This document shows, one piece after another, positions 13,591-17,920 of a DNA stretch of 17,920 bases (positions within the stretch are counted from its first letter, which is position 1; each line of letters opens with the position of its first letter). A program made the position numbers and the translations under genes. The notes beneath the pieces were generated by a model that was not told where the DNA came from, made no database searches, and saw nothing but the letters and a program-made list of their open reading frames with translations. The stretch comes from VMCP01 sp965655465 (GTDB lineage: Bacteria > Bacteroidota > Bacteroidia > NS11-12g > UBA955), in contig CBFHGY010000044.1 in assembly GCA_965655465.1 (NCBI GenBank), positions 1-17,920 of the forward strand. Direction: 5' to 3'.

Positions 13591-15813
13591 ATGGCGCTCC
13601 TTGATGGTGAAGTATACGAAGCATATCGACATGAGCTGCTAAACAAATATCGTTTGCTTTTGCGAACGCTAAGTGGTAAGGTATCTAAGGATAAAATCAA
13701 AAGCGTTCGAGAAGCTTTCGATTTTGCTGCTCGCGCCCATGAAGGAACTGTTCGCAAAAGCGGAGAACCCTATATTTTTCACCCACTGGCGGTGGCACAA
13801 ATAGCCGCCGCCGAATTGGGATTAGGCGCAACCTCTGTTATCTGCGCCTTATTGCATGATGTGGTTGAAGATACCGAAATCACCCTTGAAGATATCGAAA
13901 GAAAGTTTGGTTCAAAAGTTGCGACGATAATTGGTGGACTCACCAAGATCTCAGTGGTATTTGAAACGGTAGACAGCGACTCAAGTATTCAAGCTGAGAA
14001 TTTCAAAAAAATGCTTCTCACTTTAGGAGAAGATTTGCGTGTAATTCTCATTAAGTTGTGTGATCGCTTGCACAACATGCGTACTTTAGGATCAGTTCCG
14101 GAGAAAACGAAACTGAAAATTGCCTCCGAAACCATGTTTATTTATGCGCCCCTCGCCCATCGCTTGGGTTTGAATGCTGTGAAGATTGAAATGGAAGACC
14201 TTGCTCTAAAATATACAGATGCAAATGCCTACAGGACCATATCAGATAAAATCAGTGAGACCAAACAAGCAAGGCAGCGTTATATCCGGGAATTCATTGA
14301 ACCCTTGAACGAAGAATTAGAACGTTCGGGTATGAAAATTCACGAGATTAAAGGAAGGCCCAAAAGCATTCATAGCATACATAGAAAGATGATGACCCAA
14401 GGAATTCCTTTCGAAGAAGTTTATGATGCTTTTGCCATTAGAGTTATTTTAGATACTGAGATCCAAAACGAAAAATCAGATTGTTGGAGGGTTTACAGCA
14501 TTATTACAGATCGTTACCGGCCTCACCAAGGCAGGTTACGCGATTGGTTAAGCAGACCTAAAACCAACGGATATTCGGCACTACATACCACCGTATTAGG
14601 ACCTAAAGGCCGATGGGTAGAAGTACAAATTCGTTCAAAACGAATGGACGATATTGCCGAAAGAGGATTAGCTGCTCATTGGCGCTATAAAGCCCAGTTA
14701 GGCGATAATAGCAATACTCCACAGGATGAAGCCTTTGAAAATTGGTTAAACGCCGTTAAAGAGACTTTAGAGAATAATGATCTAACGGCGATGGATTTGG
14801 TTAACGAATTCAAATATTCTTTATTGGGAGAAGAAATTTATGTATTTACCCCAAAAGGAGAGGTAAAATCGATGCCTGTAGGTTCGGTTGCCTTAGATTT
14901 TGGATTTGCCATTCATACTGAAGTCGGATTGACTACCTTAGGTGCCAAGGTTAATAATAAATTGGTCGCTATAGGACATGAACTTAAAAACGGTGACATC
15001 GTAGAGATTCTGACTACCCAAAAGCATCGAGCAAACGTGCAATGGTTAGAGGTTGTTCGCACGGGAAGAGCCCGAACCAAAATACGAGAATTCTTAAGAG
15101 ACGAGAAGACCAAACAAGCAGGTCGTGGCAAAAGTATTATGGAACGCATGTGTCAAAAACATGATGTTCCGTTTACGGATAAAAATCTTCAGCTGATTTA
15201 CAAGCATTACAAATACAAAAGTGCGAGTGAATTTTTTCATGCGGTTGCAGAGAGTAAAATTCGGATGACACGGGAAATCCTTATGGATATACTGTTTCAA
15301 AAGGAAAACAAAGTTGAAGTTCCCCCGAAAAAAGAACGTAAAAAAAGTGCTGGACAGATTGTATTTGGGGAAGATTACGAGATGCCTTACTCCTTGGCAC
15401 AATGTTGCAATCCCCTACCAGGAGAGCCTATTTTTGGGTTTGTTACGGTGAGCGATGGCGTAAGCATTCACAGAACCACCTGTCCGAATGCATCTAAATT
15501 AATGAGTCAGTACGGATATCGAATTATCCCAGCTTCTTGGCAATCCGATTATAGCAAAGCATTTGACGCACATATTTCAGTGCGTGGAATCGATGATGTA
15601 GGAATTGTAAGTCGCATCACCGATATCATATCTAAAGATTTACAAGTGAACATGAAAAGCATCAATATTAAAGCCAATGCCGATGGAACTTTTGGCGGAA
15701 ATATTGAAGTAATGGTGAATAATGCTGAAGATTTCAAAGAGTTGTTAACTCGAATCAAGAGTACCCATAAATATATTGAGGTTGAGCGAATCGAATCACT
15801 CAACCTCAATTAA
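13591..15813 (+). CDS. rel: Bifunctional (p)ppGpp synthetase/hydrolase (RelA/SpoT homologue)
   Basis: The 740-residue product is a long RSH protein that makes and degrades the alarmone (p)ppGpp in the cytoplasm in response to amino acid or other starvation. The hydrolase domain is intact: H50, H89-D90 with E93-D94, and D158 in KLCDRLHNMRTL. The synthetase domain has GRPKSIHSIHRKM (255-267), YDAFAIRVI (279-286), the RLRD motif (315-318, of the bifunctional RxKD type rather than the RelA ExDD type) and NGYSALHTTV (326-335). Then come a TGS domain (about 413-475), a helical region, a conserved-cysteine domain with AQCCNPLPGE and HRTTCPN, and a C-terminal ACT domain (about 660-740). All parts expected for both activities are present. 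It follows the dipeptidase by 4 bp and so shares its transcript. Its final codons form half of a hairpin. Confidence 0.97.
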   Translation: MALLDGEVYEAYRHELLNKYRLLLRTLSGKVSKDKIKSVREAFDFAARAHEGTVRKSGEPYIFHPLAVAQIAAAELGLGATSVICALLHDVVEDTEITLEDIERKFGSKVATIIGGLTKISVVFETVDSDSSIQAENFKKMLLTLGEDLRVILIKLCDRLHNMRTLGSVPEKTKLKIASETMFIYAPLAHRLGLNAVKIEMEDLALKYTDANAYRTISDKISETKQARQRYIREFIEPLNEELERSGMKIHEIKGRPKSIHSIHRKMMTQGIPFEEVYDAFAIRVILDTEIQNEKSDCWRVYSIITDRYRPHQGRLRDWLSRPKTNGYSALHTTVLGPKGRWVEVQIRSKRMDDIAERGLAAHWRYKAQLGDNSNTPQDEAFENWLNAVKETLENNDLTAMDLVNEFKYSLLGEEIYVFTPKGEVKSMPVGSVALDFGFAIHTEVGLTTLGAKVNNKLVAIGHELKNGDIVEILTTQKHRANVQWLEVVRTGRARTKIREFLRDEKTKQAGRGKSIMERMCQKHDVPFTDKNLQLIYKHYKYKSASEFFHAVAESKIRMTREILMDILFQKENKVEVPPKKERKKSAGQIVFGEDYEMPYSLAQCCNPLPGEPIFGFVTVSDGVSIHRTTCPNASKLMSQYGYRIIPASWQSDYSKAFDAHISVRGIDDVGIVSRITDIISKDLQVNMKSINIKANADGTFGGNIEVMVNNAEDFKELLTRIKSTHKYIEVERIESLNLN
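15775..15810. terminator. Perfect 12-bp hairpin at the rel/atpG convergence, candidate bidirectional terminator
   Basis: ATTGAGGTTGAG (15775-15786) and CTCAACCTCAAT (15799-15810) are exact reverse complements around a 12-nt loop. The stem encodes the last residues of Rel and touches its stop codon. On the minus strand it begins 21 nt after the atpG stop. A T-rich run (AATTTTT) lies about 17 nt further on the plus side, so this is not a textbook terminator. Confidence 0.5.
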
Positions 15814-15831
15814 GGGGAATTTAACTAATTT

Positions 15832-16713
15832 TTAAGCGCCTTCTAGTGCCGCAACACCACCTACAATCTCCGAAATTTCACGGGTAATTGCAGCTTGTCT
15901 TGCTTGGTTGTAAGCCAAACGGAGCGATGATAATAATTCACCCGCATTATCGGTGGCTTTATCCATTGCTACCATTCGAGCACCATGCTCAGAAGCCAAG
16001 GAATCTAAAAGTGCACGATATACTTGTGTCTTTAAAGATCTTGGAATTAAATCTTCCAAAATCGCAATTTTAGAAGGTTCAAATAGGTACTCCGTCGCGT
16101 TATTTTGTGCGTTATCCACTTTAGAAACTACGGGCAACAAAACTTCATTGGTAAGAATTTGAGTTGCCGCATTTTTAAATTGATTGAAAACCAATTCAAT
16201 TTTGTCATAGCTTCCGGATTTAAATTTCTCGATTAACATCTCAGTAAAATCGAACGCTTTTGCAGCATTTAAATCTACAGATAAACTTTGATACTCCAAG
16301 TTAATCGCATACCCGTAACGCTTAAGGGTTTCACCCGCTTTTTTACCTACACAAAGAATTTCAACATTGCCTTGTTTATTCAAATCTTTGTAATCGTTTT
16401 GAAGTAAATGCAGCGCTCTTTTTGCAACGTTAGCATTAAAGGCACCACACAATCCACGATCACTAGAAATTACAACAAGACAAACTTTTTTTACTTCCCG
16501 TTGATTAAAATACACGGCCAAACGATCATCATCGACACTTTCCTGAAGATTTGCCATAATTCCTTTTAATTTAAGGGCATAGGGTCTCATCCGCACGATG
16601 GCATCGCTGGCCTTCCTCAATTTTGTAGCGCTCACCAATTTCATCGCTTTGGTGATCTGTTGCGTACTGATTGTGGAGGATATTCGAGCGCGTATTTCTT
16701 TTTGATTCGACAT
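15832..16713 (-). CDS. atpG: ATP synthase F1 subunit gamma
   Basis: The gamma subunit is the central rotating shaft of F1F0 ATP synthase, turning inside the alpha3-beta3 ring and coupling proton flow to ATP synthesis at the inner membrane. The 293-residue product is of normal length. The N-terminal helix (KEIRARISSTISTQQITKAM, then KLVSATKLRKA) and the C-terminal helix (EHGARMVAMDKATDNAGE, then YNQARQAAITREISEIVGG) form the shaft coiled coil and match the family signature. SSDRGLCGAFN is the Rossmann-like central domain motif. The gene follows atpA by 11 bp, and its end faces rel across 18 bp. atpD and atpC do not follow, in line with Bacteroidota, where they are usually in a separate locus. 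Confidence 0.97.
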   Translation of the reverse strand: MSNQKEIRARISSTISTQQITKAMKLVSATKLRKASDAIVRMRPYALKLKGIMANLQESVDDDRLAVYFNQREVKKVCLVVISSDRGLCGAFNANVAKRALHLLQNDYKDLNKQGNVEILCVGKKAGETLKRYGYAINLEYQSLSVDLNAAKAFDFTEMLIEKFKSGSYDKIELVFNQFKNAATQILTNEVLLPVVSKVDNAQNNATEYLFEPSKIAILEDLIPRSLKTQVYRALLDSLASEHGARMVAMDKATDNAGELLSSLRLAYNQARQAAITREISEIVGGVAALEGA

Positions 16714-16724
16714 TTAGATATCGA

Positions 16725-17920
16725 TTAAGCGGTGTAGTTCAATGAAATTTCAGCTCCAACAGCTTCCAAAACGCTGGTTACATTATCGTCAATTTTACCT
16801 GACTTCAATGCCACTAAAACATCTTTATGTTTTTGCTCTAAATAGGATACAAAAGCAGTTTCAAACTCACGGATTTTATTCACCGGAATGTTTCTCAACT
16901 TATTTTTTGTACCTAAATAAATCATCGCAATTTGGTTCTCTACTGTTTGAGGAGAAAACTGCGCTTGTTTCAACATTTCCACGTTACGAGCACCTTTTTC
17001 TAATACCGATTTGGTTGCAGCATCTAAGTCCGAACCAAATTTGGCAAAGGCTTCCAATTCTCTATATTGAGCTTGGTCAAGCTTTAGGGTACCAGCGACT
17101 TTTTTCATGGATTTAATTTGAGCATTACCCCCTACACGAGATACCGAAATACCCACGTTAATCGCAGGGCGAACACCCGAGTTAAACAAGTTCGATTCCA
17201 AGAATATCTGTCCGTCAGTAATTGAAATTACGTTGGTTGGGATATAAGCAGAAACGTCACCTGCTTGGGTTTCGATAATAGGCAATGCAGTCAATGAACC
17301 ACCACCGCGAACTTTACCTTCTAAAGAAGCGGGTAAATCATTCATTTTTGAAGTAATTTCATCGTTAGAGTTCAATTTACAAGCACGCTCAAGAATACGG
17401 CTATGCAAGTAAAATACGTCTCCTGGGTATGCTTCACGCCCTGGAGGACGACGCAATAACAAGGAAACCTCACGGTATGCAACGGCTTGTTTTGACAAAT
17501 CGTCATAAACTACCAATGCAGGCAATCCTAAATCTCTGAAATATTCACCAATGGCACATCCAGACATTGGAGAGAAAAACTGTAAAGGCGCTGGTGCAGA
17601 AGCTGGTGCAGAAACCACCACGGTATAAGCCATAGCTCCGTTCTCTTCTAAGGACTTAACTACTTGTTTAACTGTAGATTCTTTCTGTCCGCATGCTACA
17701 TAAATACAAAATACGGGCTTTCCAGCTTCGTAAAATTCTTTTTGATTGATGATAGTATCGATAGCAATAGCCGTTTTACCTGTTTGACGGTCTCCAATGA
17801 TCAATTCACGCTGACCTCTACCAATAGGAATCATGGCGTCAATCGCCTTGATACCTGTTTGTAAAGGTTCGGTAACTGGTTCACGGAACAATACACCAGG
17901 AGCTTTACGTTCTAGGGGCA
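16725..17920 (-). CDS. atpA: ATP synthase F1 subunit alpha (partial, lacks N-terminal part)
   Basis: The alpha subunit builds the F1 ring with beta and binds non-catalytic nucleotides. About 397 codons are visible; the family is about 525, so roughly 125-130 N-terminal residues lie beyond the right edge. The reading frame is open to the edge and includes LERKAPGVLFREPV, so the TTG near 17891 is not the real start. Visible motifs are the P-loop GDRQTGKT, IYVACGQKESTVKQ, the Walker B-type ALVVYDDLSKQA, the LLRRPPGREAYPGDVFY segment, and the SVSRVGGNAQ arginine-containing signature. The C-terminal domain is complete and ends in EISLNYTA. atpG follows by 11 bp. Confidence 0.97.
   Translation of the reverse strand, partial: PLERKAPGVLFREPVTEPLQTGIKAIDAMIPIGRGQRELIIGDRQTGKTAIAIDTIINQKEFYEAGKPVFCIYVACGQKESTVKQVVKSLEENGAMAYTVVVSAPASAPAPLQFFSPMSGCAIGEYFRDLGLPALVVYDDLSKQAVAYREVSLLLRRPPGREAYPGDVFYLHSRILERACKLNSNDEITSKMNDLPASLEGKVRGGGSLTALPIIETQAGDVSAYIPTNVISITDGQIFLESNLFNSGVRPAINVGISVSRVGGNAQIKSMKKVAGTLKLDQAQYRELEAFAKFGSDLDAATKSVLEKGARNVEMLKQAQFSPQTVENQIAMIYLGTKNKLRNIPVNKIREFETAFVSYLEQKHKDVLVALKSGKIDDNVTSVLEAVGAEISLNYTA

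Noticed and set aside
17580..17640. Short repeated sequence GGTGCAGAAGC/GGTGCAGAAAC in atpA
   Set aside because: It encodes the normal Ala/Pro-rich APASAPAPLQF segment of the alpha subunit; no repeat array.
17889..17891. Apparent start of atpA at 17891
   Set aside because: It is a TTG (Leu) inside the conserved LERKAPGVLFREPV region; the frame stays open to the window edge, so the gene is partial.
1..17920. CRISPR arrays, insertion sequences, tRNA/rRNA genes, attachment sites
   Set aside because: No spaced direct repeats, transposase or recombinase genes, or structured RNA other than the riboswitch could be recognised on either strand.

Overview
The window looks like chromosomal DNA of a Bacteroidota species, probably a Flavobacteriales-type organism. 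The supporting signs are A/T-rich spacers without clear Shine-Dalgarno sequences, several matches to the Bacteroidota -7 promoter element TAnnTTTG, a type IX secretion (T9SS) sorting domain, a DhnA-type class I aldolase followed by accD, a RLRD-type bifunctional Rel, and the gene order atpA-atpG. I see no mobile element, CRISPR array, tRNA or rRNA.

Layout from left to right. (1) 1-1541, minus strand: class I fructose-bisphosphate aldolase followed 10 bp later by accD, which runs off the left edge. (2) 1594-2019, plus strand: a YjcF-like GNAT acetyltransferase, divergent from the aldolase across a 52-bp spacer that holds a 12-bp palindrome. (3) 2030-8989, minus strand: a cobalamin riboswitch, then a BtuB-like TonB-dependent receptor, a DUF4465 (BtuH-like) protein with a T9SS sorting domain, a BtuG-like beta-propeller lipoprotein, an LptF/LptG-family permease and a GT4-type glycosyltransferase. 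The first three form a vitamin B12 capture locus at the outer membrane. The last two are cell-envelope genes on the same strand, probably with their own promoter. (4) 9150-11848, plus strand: a TolC-like outer-membrane protein and an RND/MacA-type adaptor, with no inner-membrane pump beside them. (5) 11980-12159, minus strand: a small single-pass membrane protein. (6) 12219-15813, plus strand: an M20 dipeptidase and a full-length Rel (p)ppGpp synthetase/hydrolase, 4 bp apart. (7) 15832-17920, minus strand: atpG and the C-terminal three quarters of atpA, tail to tail with rel.

How the genes work together. When B12 is scarce the riboswitch should allow expression of the receptor and its two likely surface or secreted partners, which would bind corrinoids and pass them to the TonB-driven channel. 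The inner-membrane BtuCDF genes are not here. The most interesting points are the T9SS-exported form of the BtuH-like protein, the same -7 octamer placed 4-5 nt before two start codons (possible leaderless mRNAs), a perfect 12-bp hairpin inside the last codons of rel that may terminate transcription from both sides, and a pair of DnaA-box-like sites beside the tolC-like promoter. Most genes are otherwise ordinary housekeeping genes.
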